64,000 nt of DNA from Christensenellaceae bacterium (GCA_012837835.1 DUQK01000045.1:25606-89605); one strand, 5' to 3'; counted from the first letter of the stretch, positions 9,397-19,038 are shown. Numbers and translations: made by a program. The notes: a model not told the origin generated them from the letters alone.

Positions 9397-11268
9397 ATGG
9401 TACTTGCCCTTCGTAATATGAAACACAGAATAATTCTTATACTAGTCCTAATAACATGTATATTTTTGGTTGCGCCCGCGTTTGCAACCAGTGTTGAGGG
9501 ACTTAACTTTTCCATAGCTGTGGATCCGGATACATTCACCAGCCCCGGTAAAACCAAGGTAACTGCAAGGCTTACCAACTCCGGCAAGACGGATATTACA
9601 TCGCCCTTAGCTCTCTACGACCCCGATGGGGAACTTGTAACTTCGTTTTTCGATGGCGGCAGTTTGAGCCAGCTTAAGATAGGCGATACCCAAACTTGGA
9701 CGGGTGAATATAAGGTAAAACAATCGCAGCTGGACGAGCAAAAGCTTATTTTCACAATAAAAACCAATGTGATAGACGCCTCAAACAATGTGGCAATAGT
9801 AAATTTTCCTGCCGAAGCCAAGCTTAACTACATAGGCGAAAAGGTTGAGCTATACACCAAACGCAGCATAAGCCCCGAGGTAATACGCAAAGGCAACACT
9901 GTAAAAGTAATATATGAATTTGTAAACAACGGCAATGTGCGCCTTGAAGATATACGCATAAGAGAGCATAGCAGCCTATCCGGTAAGGCGGAGAGCATAA
10001 AATCGCTTGAGCCGGGCAGCAGTGCCACTGTAACCTTTGAGCGCAAGGCAGCGGGGAGCGATTTTACCAGCCACCCCAACATCACATACAAAAAAGCGGG
10101 CAGCAAAGAAACCTTCCGCACCAATCTTGACGAGCTTGTTATACCTGCTGCAAAGCCCAATTTAAAGCTATCGCTGGTTGCGGAACCCGAAAATGTAAAC
10201 ATAGGGGAAAAGACCATGCTCAAACTCGTTATGGAGAACGAGGGTAATATCTCCTATTCCAATGTAAGCGCAAGCGATAAGGTGCTGGGTGAGGTGTTTA
10301 CAGGCATAGAGATACCCGCAAAGCAAACAGTAACTCGCGAAATAGAAGTTACCATGCAGAGTACCGAAACATTTAAGTTTACATTAAAACTTCCCGACAA
10401 CACAGGTACAGAACAAACAGAAACCACTAACGAACTTAAAGTAAGCGCGTATGACCCTAAAAACATGGTACGCATGACGCTTGATTTAACTGCCGATGCT
10501 GAAAGCATAGACAGCATACCCGGCAATATAGGTTTTACAGTAGTTGTTACAAACAATAGCGATTTTGAGGTTAAAGATATTAAACTCTACCAAGGTCATG
10601 CGCAGGTATACACTATAGATGCGCTTAAACCCGGGGAAAGCGCCACTGTGGACCGCAAATACAGCGTTTCCCAAGGGGGCAAGTTCCAGTTCCACGTAGA
10701 AGTTGTCGATAGCCAGAGCAACAAGCAGACTTTCTACTCAAACGAACTGCAAATCTCCTATATACCGGTGACCCCCGCGCCCACTAAAGAGGTGTTTGCA
10801 ACGGTAGAACCTGTAAGTACCTATACACCCGTTCCTGTTGATGATACTTCTACTTTGGGTAAGGGCTCAAACATACTCCTTATGGCGGCGATTGTAGTTG
10901 CGGGGTTGTTTGCGGTTGCCTTTACGCTGTTTATAATAAGCAGTATTTCAAGGGCAAGGCTCAACAGAAAATCCGAAAACGCATATGACCATATGAAGCT
11001 TGACACTAAGAGGGATTATCTAAACCCTGATACATACGGTGGCGAGGATGAAACTGTTCTCCAAAGCGAAACAGTTTCTGACGGTAGTAAACTTCCCCAT
11101 GAAAAATACCTAAAAGAAGAAGCGGCTAAACCCCAAGAGGAACCTGAAGAAACACAAGCCCCCGACAAACCCGAGGACGGCGCATACCGCCTAATGCGGG
11201 AGGACGAAGTAAAGGAGCCTGAAGTGCAAAAGCGCACAAGGCGTTCCGATAAGCACCAAAACGGCTGA
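9397..11268 (+). CDS. Membrane-anchored surface protein with repeated Ig-like (CARDB-type) domains
   Basis: A 623-residue exported protein. The ATG at 9397 follows GGAAGGAGGG and gives a basic N-terminus, a hydrophobic core and an APAFA cleavage site. The outer part has about four beta-sandwich modules, each with lines like N(S/N)GxxDI and LxPGxSATV, typical of CARDB or DUF11-like repeats. A Pro/Thr linker follows (about 10760-10845), then one membrane helix (ILLMAAIVVAGLFAVAF) and an acidic, glutamate- and proline-rich cytoplasmic tail of about 110 residues. There is no sortase motif. The architecture suggests an envelope scaffold or sensor; function is unknown. Confidence 0.75.
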   Translation: MVLALRNMKHRIILILVLITCIFLVAPAFATSVEGLNFSIAVDPDTFTSPGKTKVTARLTNSGKTDITSPLALYDPDGELVTSFFDGGSLSQLKIGDTQTWTGEYKVKQSQLDEQKLIFTIKTNVIDASNNVAIVNFPAEAKLNYIGEKVELYTKRSISPEVIRKGNTVKVIYEFVNNGNVRLEDIRIREHSSLSGKAESIKSLEPGSSATVTFERKAAGSDFTSHPNITYKKAGSKETFRTNLDELVIPAAKPNLKLSLVAEPENVNIGEKTMLKLVMENEGNISYSNVSASDKVLGEVFTGIEIPAKQTVTREIEVTMQSTETFKFTLKLPDNTGTEQTETTNELKVSAYDPKNMVRMTLDLTADAESIDSIPGNIGFTVVVTNNSDFEVKDIKLYQGHAQVYTIDALKPGESATVDRKYSVSQGGKFQFHVEVVDSQSNKQTFYSNELQISYIPVTPAPTKEVFATVEPVSTYTPVPVDDTSTLGKGSNILLMAAIVVAGLFAVAFTLFIISSISRARLNRKSENAYDHMKLDTKRDYLNPDTYGGEDETVLQSETVSDGSKLPHEKYLKEEAAKPQEEPEETQAPDKPEDGAYRLMREDEVKEPEVQKRTRRSDKHQNG

Positions 11269-11281
11269 TAGAAATGCAATC

Positions 11282-11335
11282 AATAAATAAGTCCAACCCC
11301 TAAAACGGTATTTTTAAGGGTGGACTTATTTATTT
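11282..11335 (+). terminator. Strong intrinsic terminator
   Basis: Long inverted repeat: the arm AATAAATAAGTCCA beginning at 11282 pairs with TGGACTTATTTATT ending near 11334. Inner pairing of CCCCTAAAA with TTTTTAAGGG surrounds a small loop, and a T-rich run follows. It separates the surface-protein gene from deoD. Confidence 0.88.
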
Positions 11336-11351
11336 TTTTAAGGAGAACATT

Positions 11352-12056
11352 ATGGATACACCTACATTACATAACACTGCAAAAAAGGGAGATTTTGCAC
11401 CAACGGTGCTAATGCCGGGTGACCCTCTGCGTGCAAAATTCATTGCTGAAACCTATCTCGAAAATGCAAGGCTTGTAAACAATGTACGCTCCATATACGG
11501 ATATACAGGCTTTTATAAGGGTAAAGAGGTATCGGTAATGGGCAGCGGCATGGGTATACCTTCAATAGGCATATACAGCTACGAGCTGTATAACGCCTAT
11601 GGAGTGGAAACAATAATAAGGGTAGGTTCAGCAGGCATGATTAACCCCAAGCTTAAGGTAAGGGACTTAGTTATAGGTATGAGCGCCTATTCAAACTCAA
11701 GCTACGGTAAGCAGTTCGGCTTTGATGGCAACCTCGCCCCCTGCGCGGATTTTGAGCTTGTAAGTGCAGCTGTTGAGGAAGCTAAAAAAATAGGTATACA
11801 TACCATGGTAGGCCCTATTTTCTCGACCGATTGTTTCTATAACGCTAAAGACCCTCTGCCCACGCTTCAAAAACTCGGAGTGCTTGCGGTAGAGATGGAG
11901 GCTTACGGGCTTTATCTAAACGCCGCATATGCGGGCAAAAAGGCTCTTTGTCTGTGCCAGATATCTGACGACCCCTTTACAGGCGAAGCCCTAAGCCCAC
12001 AGGAAGTAAGGGAAACCTTTACTCAGATGATGGAAATCGCGCTAAATATTGCATGA
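11352..12056 (+). CDS. deoD: Purine-nucleoside phosphorylase, hexameric DeoD type
   Basis: Cleaves purine (deoxy)nucleosides with phosphate to base and (deoxy)ribose 1-phosphate. Motifs in order: TLHN near the N-terminus (substrate histidine), GDPLRAK (phosphate-binding arginine), IRVGSAG, VEMEAYGL (nucleoside-binding Met and Glu) and the base-contacting aspartate in ISDDPFTGE. At 234 residues it matches the family. The ribosome site AAGGAGAAC lies just upstream of the ATG. First gene of a tight cluster with DUF523, DUF1292 and uvrC; its stop overlaps the next start by four bases (ATGA). Confidence 0.95.
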   Translation: MDTPTLHNTAKKGDFAPTVLMPGDPLRAKFIAETYLENARLVNNVRSIYGYTGFYKGKEVSVMGSGMGIPSIGIYSYELYNAYGVETIIRVGSAGMINPKLKVRDLVIGMSAYSNSSYGKQFGFDGNLAPCADFELVSAAVEEAKKIGIHTMVGPIFSTDCFYNAKDPLPTLQKLGVLAVEMEAYGLYLNAAYAGKKALCLCQISDDPFTGEALSPQEVRETFTQMMEIALNIA

Positions 12057-12508
12057 ATATATGTGTAAGCGCTTGCCTGCTGGGTTTATGTACCAAATAT
12101 GACGGCGGGCATAATATGTGCGATGAGCTATTAAAACTCAAGGAAAAACAAACGCTTATACCCGTATGCCCCGAGCAGATGGGAGGACTATCAACCCCAA
12201 GAGAGCCTTCTGAAATAGTTTCGGGTAGTAGCGAAGAAACGCGCGTACTTACTAAAAGCGGAAAAGATGTAAGCAGAGAATTTATTCATGGAGCTAGTAT
12301 AGCCTTGCAGGTATTTATGTTATGCCGCTGCGAAATAGCTATACTTAAGGCGCGCAGTCCATCATGCGGCAGCGGCACAATATACAACGGCAGCTTTACA
12401 GGCAGCAAAACAAGTGGCGACGGGGTATTTGCAAAACTTCTTAAAGAAAAGGGAATACTAGTGTATACTGAGGAAGAGCTTAAATTTTTAGAAATGCAAG
12501 AGGTGTAA
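12053..12508 (+). CDS. DUF523 family protein (YbbK-like)
   Basis: A 151-residue cytosolic protein of the DUF523 family. The family signature is clear: MNICVSACLLGLCTKYDGG at the N-terminus, IPVCPEQMGGLSTPREPSEI, AILKARSPSCGSG, and a C-terminal GDGVFAKLLKE. The conserved cysteines (C4, C8, PVCPE, SPSCG) suggest metal or thiol chemistry, but the biochemical role is not established. It is coupled to deoD by an ATGA overlap, hinting at a nucleoside-related or salvage role; that is inference only. Confidence 0.88.
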   Translation: MNICVSACLLGLCTKYDGGHNMCDELLKLKEKQTLIPVCPEQMGGLSTPREPSEIVSGSSEETRVLTKSGKDVSREFIHGASIALQVFMLCRCEIAILKARSPSCGSGTIYNGSFTGSKTSGDGVFAKLLKEKGILVYTEEELKFLEMQEV

Positions 12509-12509
12509 T

Positions 12510-12785
12510 ATGGAAAACGATATTATAGAAGATATAATACAGGTAGAGGACGATGAGGGTAACGAACTCTCACTTAAACTTAACCGCTATTTCTATGTAA
12601 ATGGCGAAGAATATGTACTGTTTGAAAACATGGAAGATAGTAAGGAGCAGTATATAGCGAGGGTAATAATAAGCGAAGTAGACGGTGAAGAATACGAGGA
12701 TTTTGACTTTTTAGAGCAGGAAGAGGCAGAAGCCATATTCCCCATATTTTTAAATCGGGTAGATGAAATAGAATTTGATGAATGA
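12510..12785 (+). CDS. DUF1292 family small acidic protein (YrzB-like)
   Basis: A 91-residue very acidic protein matching DUF1292: VEDDEGNELSL at the N-terminus, then YVNGEEYVLFE and ISEVDGEEYEDFDFLEQEE. In other Firmicutes DUF1292 proteins sit beside ruvX-like and repair genes; no activity is known. It starts one base after the DUF523 stop, and its last codons overlap the uvrC start by eight bases. Confidence 0.85.
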   Translation: MENDIIEDIIQVEDDEGNELSLKLNRYFYVNGEEYVLFENMEDSKEQYIARVIISEVDGEEYEDFDFLEQEEAEAIFPIFLNRVDEIEFDE

Positions 12786-14586
12786 ACGCCTGAGCCTTAA
12801 GCTGGATACCCTTCCTGACAGCCCCGGCTGCTACCTTATGAAACAGCGGGGCAATATAATAATATATGTAGGAAAGGCTATAAACCTTAAAAACAGGGTG
12901 CGCTCATACTTTCAAAAGGGGGAGCACAGCCCTAAGGTGTCCGCCATGATGCCCAAGGTTGACGATTTTGATATAGTAATATGCTCTTCCGATATGGAAG
13001 CGCTTTTATTGGAATGTAACCTTATAAAGGAGCATAGACCCTATTACAATATATTATTAAAGGACGATAAGCACTATCCATATCTTAGAATAAACCCGTC
13101 TGAGCCTTTTCCGCGCCTTAACATAGTAAGGAGAGTTGCAAAGGACGGGGCTATGTATTTTGGACCCTATCTTTCCGCAGGCGCTGTAAGGCAGGTGTTT
13201 CAGTTACTCAGGAGCATATTTCCGCTTCGTACTTGCAGGCATAAGCTGCCCCTTAAAAAGCCCATACGACCCTGCCTTAATTACGAAATAGGCAGGTGCC
13301 TTGCTCCCTGCGCCGAAAAATGCACTGTAGAGCAGTATGGTGAAATAGTGCAGGGTGTAATAGAATTTCTACAAGGCAAGCATAAGCACATAAAGGAAAA
13401 GCTTTCAAGGGATATGAAAACAGCTTCTTCCAATATGCAGTATGAAAAAGCGGCGGAAATAAGGGATGCATTAAGCGAAATAGATAGGCTAACTGAAAAA
13501 CAGAATGTGCTCAGCGCGAAAAACGCCAATCAGGATATTATATCACTATATCAGGACGATTTAGATGCCATGGCGCAGGTACTTTTTATACGCCAAGGGA
13601 AAATGATAGGCGGCAACAGCTTCCTGCTTGAAAGGGAAGGCAGGGAGGATATAGCGGAAGTACTTAGAAGCTTTGTACTTCAGTTCTACCAAAAGCATAA
13701 GCCCGCAAGGGAAGTAATAGTTAAGGATATTATAGATGTTGAAAGCCTAGCTGAATGGCTTAAAGATAGGCGTGGCGCTGCTGTTACCCTAACTGTGCCT
13801 AAAAGGGGAGATAAGCTGCGCTTAATTGAAATGGCGGAGAGGAACGCAAAGGACGCGCTTATTAAACATTCTCTCAAGGCACAGGTCAAATACGAGCGCT
13901 CAATAGGCGCAACCAAGGAACTTGCAAGCGCAATAGGGCTTAACGAAACACCTGTAAGGATTGAAGGCTTTGATATAAGCAATACTCAGGGCGGGCAGAG
14001 CGTTGCTGCTATGGTGGTATTTATTAACGGCGAGCCGCAGCGCAAGGAATACCGCAGGTTCAACATAAAAACTGTTGAGGGGGCGGACGATTTAGCTTCC
14101 ATGGCGGAAGCCATATCACGTAGAGTAAAGCGCTCAAATGACAGTAGCTCTCCTTGGCAGGAGCCGGATTTAATACTGGTTGACGGAGGGGCTGAGCAGC
14201 TTAAATATGCCATAAAAGCTATGCACGAAGCGGGGGGAGATTACCCTATATTTGCGCTATCTGAAAGGCAGGAGGAAATATGGCTACCGGGACAAAAAAC
14301 GCCCATAATGCTGCCTGACAGAAGCCCCGCGCTTTATTTAGTGCAGCGCATACGCGATGAGGCGCACCGCTTTGCCATAAGCGCACACAGGAAAGCTAGG
14401 GCTAAGAAAAGTTTTAAGAGCAGCCTCGAGGAGATACCCGGCATAGGTCCTGTAAGAAGGCGTGCGTTGCTGGCAAAATTTAGGAATATGGACGCCATAA
14501 AAAACGCCAGTGTGGAGGAACTTCTATCAGTTAAGGGCATGAATGAACCCGCGGCACGTGCGCTTTACGATGCTTTTCACAGTTGA
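12778..14586 (+). CDS. uvrC: Excinuclease ABC subunit C
   Basis: Makes both incisions around bulky lesions in nucleotide excision repair. The GIY-YIG domain starts with PDSPGCYLMKQ and IIYVGKAINLKNRV for the 3' incision. A conserved Cys cluster follows (CLNYEIGRCLAPC), then a UVR helix pair near residue 205, the RNase H-like 5' nuclease (EGFDISNTQGG, VDGGAEQL) and tandem helix-hairpin-helix motifs (IPGIGPVRR, VKGMNEPAA). The ATG at 12778 is preferred; a TTG one codon earlier is possible. At 602 residues it is complete. Confidence 0.95.
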   Translation: MNERLSLKLDTLPDSPGCYLMKQRGNIIIYVGKAINLKNRVRSYFQKGEHSPKVSAMMPKVDDFDIVICSSDMEALLLECNLIKEHRPYYNILLKDDKHYPYLRINPSEPFPRLNIVRRVAKDGAMYFGPYLSAGAVRQVFQLLRSIFPLRTCRHKLPLKKPIRPCLNYEIGRCLAPCAEKCTVEQYGEIVQGVIEFLQGKHKHIKEKLSRDMKTASSNMQYEKAAEIRDALSEIDRLTEKQNVLSAKNANQDIISLYQDDLDAMAQVLFIRQGKMIGGNSFLLEREGREDIAEVLRSFVLQFYQKHKPAREVIVKDIIDVESLAEWLKDRRGAAVTLTVPKRGDKLRLIEMAERNAKDALIKHSLKAQVKYERSIGATKELASAIGLNETPVRIEGFDISNTQGGQSVAAMVVFINGEPQRKEYRRFNIKTVEGADDLASMAEAISRRVKRSNDSSSPWQEPDLILVDGGAEQLKYAIKAMHEAGGDYPIFALSERQEEIWLPGQKTPIMLPDRSPALYLVQRIRDEAHRFAISAHRKARAKKSFKSSLEEIPGIGPVRRRALLAKFRNMDAIKNASVEELLSVKGMNEPAARALYDAFHS

Positions 14587-14632
14587 TGCAAGTATTTGCC
14601 CTTTTGCTGCGTTATATTAAATAGGAGGTAGT

Positions 14633-15898
14633 ATGAAGAAGCTTCTAATTATTTTTATTATATTGATATCGCTCATAATAGGTGTATGTGCAGAGGGCAA
14701 TATAAAGCTTACTGTAATCGCAGAAATTGTAAAATGGGATATGTTTTCAGGCGCAAGCTTTGACAGCATAAAACAGTGGCTTGCAAACAGTAAACTTGCG
14801 CTGGATTTAAGTGATGATATATCTGTAGTACAGCTTATTTACAAAAATGAGCCTATGCTATCAATATATAAAACTAAGGAAGGCTTTCAGCTTGACGATA
14901 AAACATGGTATGAGGGAGATGAAAACGCGTTTTACAAGCTTTTAGCTCAAGATAACCCGCTGTATAATGCAAGGCAGTATTATGCTGCATATAGCGCAAT
15001 AGCGCCCAGCCTTAAAAACATATGCACAAGGCTTGACGGCTATAAAGAAACTAAAAAAGGCGGCAGCGCAATTAAAAAAGTAGGTAAACCTGCATATACT
15101 GAGGAGTATAGTATAAGCGCCCTAGAACTTGGCACTGTATGGTACGAGTGTATAGATTTTTACGCTAAGTATTTACAGGATAATGGAGCCGATACTGCTT
15201 TCATACAAGAAACAAGTGCGCTACTCAGCCAAATTACATTCGGCGGAAATATTAAGCTTGTGCAAATGCTTGATAGCAATATGCAGCCTATAGCTTGGCG
15301 CTTTAATGGTGATATAAATATATACGGAGCGGATACAAGAAAAGCCTCTATACTATTTGCCAAAAATGATGAAGGCTTGTATGCTAAGATTGCCTTTCCC
15401 GCAAAAAAGGGTAAAAATGCGCTTGATATAAACATAGCAGGCAGCAATAAGGACAGAAAGTTCGCAATGGATGGCAATTTTAAGCACAATTTAGAAGGAG
15501 AAACCTCAAACGGCAGCTTTGATATATCGCTAACTTTAAGCCAAGGCATATCAGGCAAGGCGGATATAAAGCTTAAATTTGGAAAAGAGCCTCAAATGCG
15601 CTATACGCTGCGCCCTAAGCTTGATAGTGCATATAGGGGCACGTTATCTTTTGTAAAGGAGTATGATAAAAGAAAGCTTGATATGCTGTTTACTATATTT
15701 GATGGCGAAAAAACACCATTTAATAAGGGCTTACGCATAGTGGATATAAAAAGCCTTAGCGATGAACAAATAGCTATTGAAAGGGATATGCTGTCCTACA
15801 ATAATTCTCAAAAGCTATACATACTTATAAACGATGTGTCTGAGGAAGTTAGAAATATAGTGCTTCACGAAATAACAAGGCACTCTCGTTTAATATAG
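14633..15898 (+). CDS. Secreted protein of unknown function (tandem family, member 1)
   Basis: A 421-residue protein with a type I signal peptide (MKKLLIIFIILISLIIGVCA) and AGGAGGTAG just before the ATG. I do not recognise a family. After the signal come an alpha-helical first half, a beta-rich central part with alternating polar and hydrophobic strands (about residues 200-345), and a short helical C-terminus (SDEQIAIERDML onward). The next two genes share this layout: signal peptide, helical region, beta-rich middle and an acidic helical tail. It may be an envelope sensor or carrier; there is no evidence for an enzyme. Confidence 0.6.
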   Translation: MKKLLIIFIILISLIIGVCAEGNIKLTVIAEIVKWDMFSGASFDSIKQWLANSKLALDLSDDISVVQLIYKNEPMLSIYKTKEGFQLDDKTWYEGDENAFYKLLAQDNPLYNARQYYAAYSAIAPSLKNICTRLDGYKETKKGGSAIKKVGKPAYTEEYSISALELGTVWYECIDFYAKYLQDNGADTAFIQETSALLSQITFGGNIKLVQMLDSNMQPIAWRFNGDINIYGADTRKASILFAKNDEGLYAKIAFPAKKGKNALDINIAGSNKDRKFAMDGNFKHNLEGETSNGSFDISLTLSQGISGKADIKLKFGKEPQMRYTLRPKLDSAYRGTLSFVKEYDKRKLDMLFTIFDGEKTPFNKGLRIVDIKSLSDEQIAIERDMLSYNNSQKLYILINDVSEEVRNIVLHEITRHSRLI

Positions 15899-15928
15899 AC
15901 TATAATCCTACTGAATGGAGGTATAATT

Positions 15929-17392
15929 ATGAAAAAACTTTTTACAATTTTGCTGGTGCTATGTATGTTCACAAGCTCGGCGCTTGCTACTGCTATAACG
16001 GAAGAAAGGCAGGATACGCTGGATTGGAAGCTGTCAAAGCAGCTAAGCAACGGCTCCGGGCTTAGGCTTAATTTTAAGTTTTCACCGGAAAACAGCTTGC
16101 CCGAAACAGGGCTTGAAGAGCAGGCAGCAATGCTTATTACTGCTCTTACATCAGGTACAGAGCTTGAAATAAACTACCTTAAGGCGGCTATCGGTGCGCA
16201 GAAAGGCAGGGAGGAATTTAAGCTTAACCTAAAGCAGGATAGTGCAATACTTACCAGCCTTATATACAGGACAGACGGTATACTTGAAATGATTAAAACC
16301 CCGCTGCTTGGTAAAGAAAGCTATGTATCCGCAAGCGGAGAAGCTGCGCTGCTTGGTTCCGGCGGCGATTGGCCCGAAATAGGCAGACTTATTTTCAGCA
16401 TATATTCAGCTGATAATGAGTGGAAAACCCGCCTTGAACAGCTTATCATGCCCTATCAGAATGATGTTGCTAATCTAATACAGCAGTATTCCGAAATTTC
16501 TTCAAAAGTAGAAGGAGAGGCAACATTTACGCTTACCGATATAAACATACCCGCAAGCGCTATAAAGGCGGGCATGAAAGAGCTTATTACAAAGTTTTTT
16601 GCGGACGAACAGCTTTTAACGCTGCTGAAACAGAGGGCTACAATAAGGGAGCAGCATGTGTACCTTAACCCCGAAATGCTGCCCGCATTTGAAAGCGCTA
16701 TAGATGCCCTAGCGCTTGATGGCAATGCAAAGGTAAACCGCACATTTACAAACGAGGGAGTGCTTATATACGATAAGCTTGAATTCCCTATGGGCGGAGC
16801 TAAGGGCTTAAGCAAGTTAAGTTACCTTTTTACCGTAGATGATGGCAAGGGTAATACTGCAATAGACCTATTGTTTATTGACGGTACTAATAAATCGCTC
16901 AAATACTCATCCGAAATGCTTGCAAGCGGCAAAACCAGCTTTGTAGGCGAATATGCAAGCGGAATAGAGGGCGAAAGCATAGCGTTTATACTCGATGTAA
17001 AGGCGCAAGAGCCTGTGCATGATAAGGCTGCAGATAGATACACACAGAATTATTCTCTAATGCTTACACTAAGCCCCAAAGGGAAAGACGCTCACAAAAT
17101 AGAGTGCGATTTATCACTTTCATCAGGCTCTAACCCGAGGAGTGCAACTAATATAAAGGGCAATATATCGTGGAAATTAGAAGGTGCTGAAACAGCAGTA
17201 TCCGCCCAGATAGAGGGCGCTTCCACACCGCCATGGTCCATACCCCAAGTTGACGAGGGCGATTTTATACGCTTAGAACAGATGAGCGAAGAAGATATCA
17301 AAAAACTTACTGAAAGCATACAGCCTAATATAATGGCTATGCTGGCGGCGCTCACCATACGCAATATGCCTGCTCAAACCCCTAATCCTTAA
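15929..17392 (+). CDS. Secreted protein of unknown function (tandem family, member 2)
   Basis: A 487-residue exported protein: signal peptide MKKLFTILLVLCMFTSSALA, ribosome site GGAGG before the ATG at 15929. It resembles its neighbours in layout rather than in clear sequence identity: a helical segment to about residue 250, then a beta-rich region with lines such as GNTAIDLLFIDGT and YTQNYSLMLTLSP. The tail begins SEEDIKKLTESIQ and ends in a Pro-rich stretch. The mature part shows no Cys, no transmembrane helix and no cell-wall anchor, so it is probably released or held by partners. Function unknown. Confidence 0.6.
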   Translation: MKKLFTILLVLCMFTSSALATAITEERQDTLDWKLSKQLSNGSGLRLNFKFSPENSLPETGLEEQAAMLITALTSGTELEINYLKAAIGAQKGREEFKLNLKQDSAILTSLIYRTDGILEMIKTPLLGKESYVSASGEAALLGSGGDWPEIGRLIFSIYSADNEWKTRLEQLIMPYQNDVANLIQQYSEISSKVEGEATFTLTDINIPASAIKAGMKELITKFFADEQLLTLLKQRATIREQHVYLNPEMLPAFESAIDALALDGNAKVNRTFTNEGVLIYDKLEFPMGGAKGLSKLSYLFTVDDGKGNTAIDLLFIDGTNKSLKYSSEMLASGKTSFVGEYASGIEGESIAFILDVKAQEPVHDKAADRYTQNYSLMLTLSPKGKDAHKIECDLSLSSGSNPRSATNIKGNISWKLEGAETAVSAQIEGASTPPWSIPQVDEGDFIRLEQMSEEDIKKLTESIQPNIMAMLAALTIRNMPAQTPNP

Positions 17393-17479
17393 TTCAATTA
17401 ATATCGCATAGATTTTGTGTAGATTTTACATATAATTTACATATTTAATCTAATTCTAATCGTATTTTGTAAATTATTA

Positions 17480-17488
17480 TGCTATAAT
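17480..17488 (+). promoter_or_regulatory. Extended -10 promoter of secreted-protein gene 3
   Basis: TGC directly before a perfect TATAAT (17483-17488) forms an extended -10 box about 32 bases before the ATG at 17521; no good -35 is visible. The 127-base gap (17394-17520) is very AT-rich and contains two TTTACATAT repeats. It gives the third secreted gene its own transcript. Confidence 0.6.
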
Positions 17489-17520
17489 ACGGATAGCCCT
17501 AAAGAAATGGAGGAGAACTA

Positions 17521-19038
17521 ATGAAAACCAGAAGACTTATTGCATTATTACTAAGCCTTGTTATGATGCTGCCCGTGTTTGCAGCATCAGCCGGTGATGA
17601 ATATCAAAGCAGGGTTGCAGCACTGCTTGCGGAAGGCAAGCGCCTTGAAAGCACAATCACTCTAAGCGTAAATAAGGACATGCTCGGCGGGCTTATTGCA
17701 TCCAGTATGGAAGGCTCGGACACCGCTGAAGGCATGGAAGCCAACATGGCTGTTGCGGATACTCTGCTGTCTATACTAAACAAGCTGCAGATAGTATACG
17801 TTTCCGACAAGGAAAATGTATCCGGTACCGTGGGCAGCACAATTGCGCCGCTGTTCAAGTTTGCCGGCAAGGTTGACGCTGAAAGCGGAGAATCTACGCT
17901 GTCATCCGACCTGTTCCCGGGTATATTGCTTAGCATTCCAGGAGCACCCGGCGCAAGCGATATTGATTTGAACGCATTTAACGAATTAGATGACAAATTT
18001 GACGAAGCATTTGAAAATTTCTTTGAAACCGAAATCGTACCAGTAGCGGAGAAGAACGAAGGCGAATTTACAAAAGAAGGTAAGACATTCAAGGAAAGCT
18101 ATAAGTTTAAGCTGACTACCCACCTTGTAGCCAAGGGTCTGAATGTATTTACAGAGCAGATTAAAACAAACGAAGCCCTCAAAAACCTATTTGATACAGT
18201 GCTAGCTTCCAGTGCACAAGTAGCTGGTGAAGTAGATGAGGAACTTCCCGAAGGCACTGCGCCTGCAGGAGTCGAAATGGGAAGCGCTGCGCCCAAGAAT
18301 GCGGACGAACTCATAGCTATGTTTGAAGGCGCAAGTGAAGGTCTGCTTGCCGAAGATGCTGAAGACGTAGCTGAAGTTGAAGTACTCGTAAATGATGACG
18401 GTAGTGCCAATATAACCCTAGAGTTGCCCGAGGGTGCAGGTCTTGTAAATGTATACATATCCGAAACGGGCGATGATGCGGTTGAATTAAGCGTATACAT
18501 GATTCTCAAGAGCGGCGTTGGCGTTGCAGCAGAAGGCGAAGAAGCTTCCGAAAAGATTGACTGGGCGCAGCTCAAAGAAGATATCTTTGCGGGTAAAGAT
18601 TATTCAAACACATATGTGCAAGCGGATATAGTAGCCAAGGCGGATGAAGGCGCCAACAAGGCAAATGCAGCCCTTAAGCTGAACGCTGTAAGCAGCGGAA
18701 TGAGTGTAGGCTTTAGTGTAGAATCCGAAGAAAATCTTACCGGAGCATATGAAGGCACTGCCAATATAGAGATTTCACTTTTCAGTCCCGAACCGGTTGT
18801 AAGCATTAATGTAAAAACAGTTGAAACTGAAAATGCTGTAGAGTCCCTTGGTGAAGGCGAAAAAGTTGTATTTACTCCAGATGCAGACGATGAAGCTATG
18901 GAACCCCTAGCGACAGCATTTATGGGTAATGCACCCGTGCTGCTTGAGAACCTTTCAAAGGCATTCCCGGACGAAGCGGGAGCTATCAACCAAATGCTAG
19001 AGCAAATGGGACCCGGCGCCGAAACACAGGCAAACTGA
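17521..19038 (+). CDS. Secreted acidic protein of unknown function (tandem family, member 3)
   Basis: A 505-residue exported protein with signal peptide MKTRRLIALLLSLVMMLPVF ending AASA, and AGGAGAAC before the ATG. It is strongly acidic and rich in Ala, Glu and Val, with no cysteine in the mature part. A helical N-terminal half is followed by beta-rich segments (VNVYISETGDDAVELSVYM; ANIEISLFSPEPVVSINV) and a helical tail. The Pro-free, Ala-rich composition and more uniform codon choice differ from the previous two genes and hint at high expression. Family not recognised; it shares the neighbours' architecture. Confidence 0.6.
   Translation: MKTRRLIALLLSLVMMLPVFAASAGDEYQSRVAALLAEGKRLESTITLSVNKDMLGGLIASSMEGSDTAEGMEANMAVADTLLSILNKLQIVYVSDKENVSGTVGSTIAPLFKFAGKVDAESGESTLSSDLFPGILLSIPGAPGASDIDLNAFNELDDKFDEAFENFFETEIVPVAEKNEGEFTKEGKTFKESYKFKLTTHLVAKGLNVFTEQIKTNEALKNLFDTVLASSAQVAGEVDEELPEGTAPAGVEMGSAAPKNADELIAMFEGASEGLLAEDAEDVAEVEVLVNDDGSANITLELPEGAGLVNVYISETGDDAVELSVYMILKSGVGVAAEGEEASEKIDWAQLKEDIFAGKDYSNTYVQADIVAKADEGANKANAALKLNAVSSGMSVGFSVESEENLTGAYEGTANIEISLFSPEPVVSINVKTVETENAVESLGEGEKVVFTPDADDEAMEPLATAFMGNAPVLLENLSKAFPDEAGAINQMLEQMGPGAETQAN

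Noticed and set aside
12775..12777. TTG start for uvrC one codon before the ATG
   Set aside because: The adjacent ATG is simpler and changes only one residue.
18099..18575. Long antisense frame opposite the third secreted-protein gene
   Set aside because: Ser/Ala-rich shadow of a gene with a signal peptide and ribosome site on the other strand; it has no ribosome site of its own.
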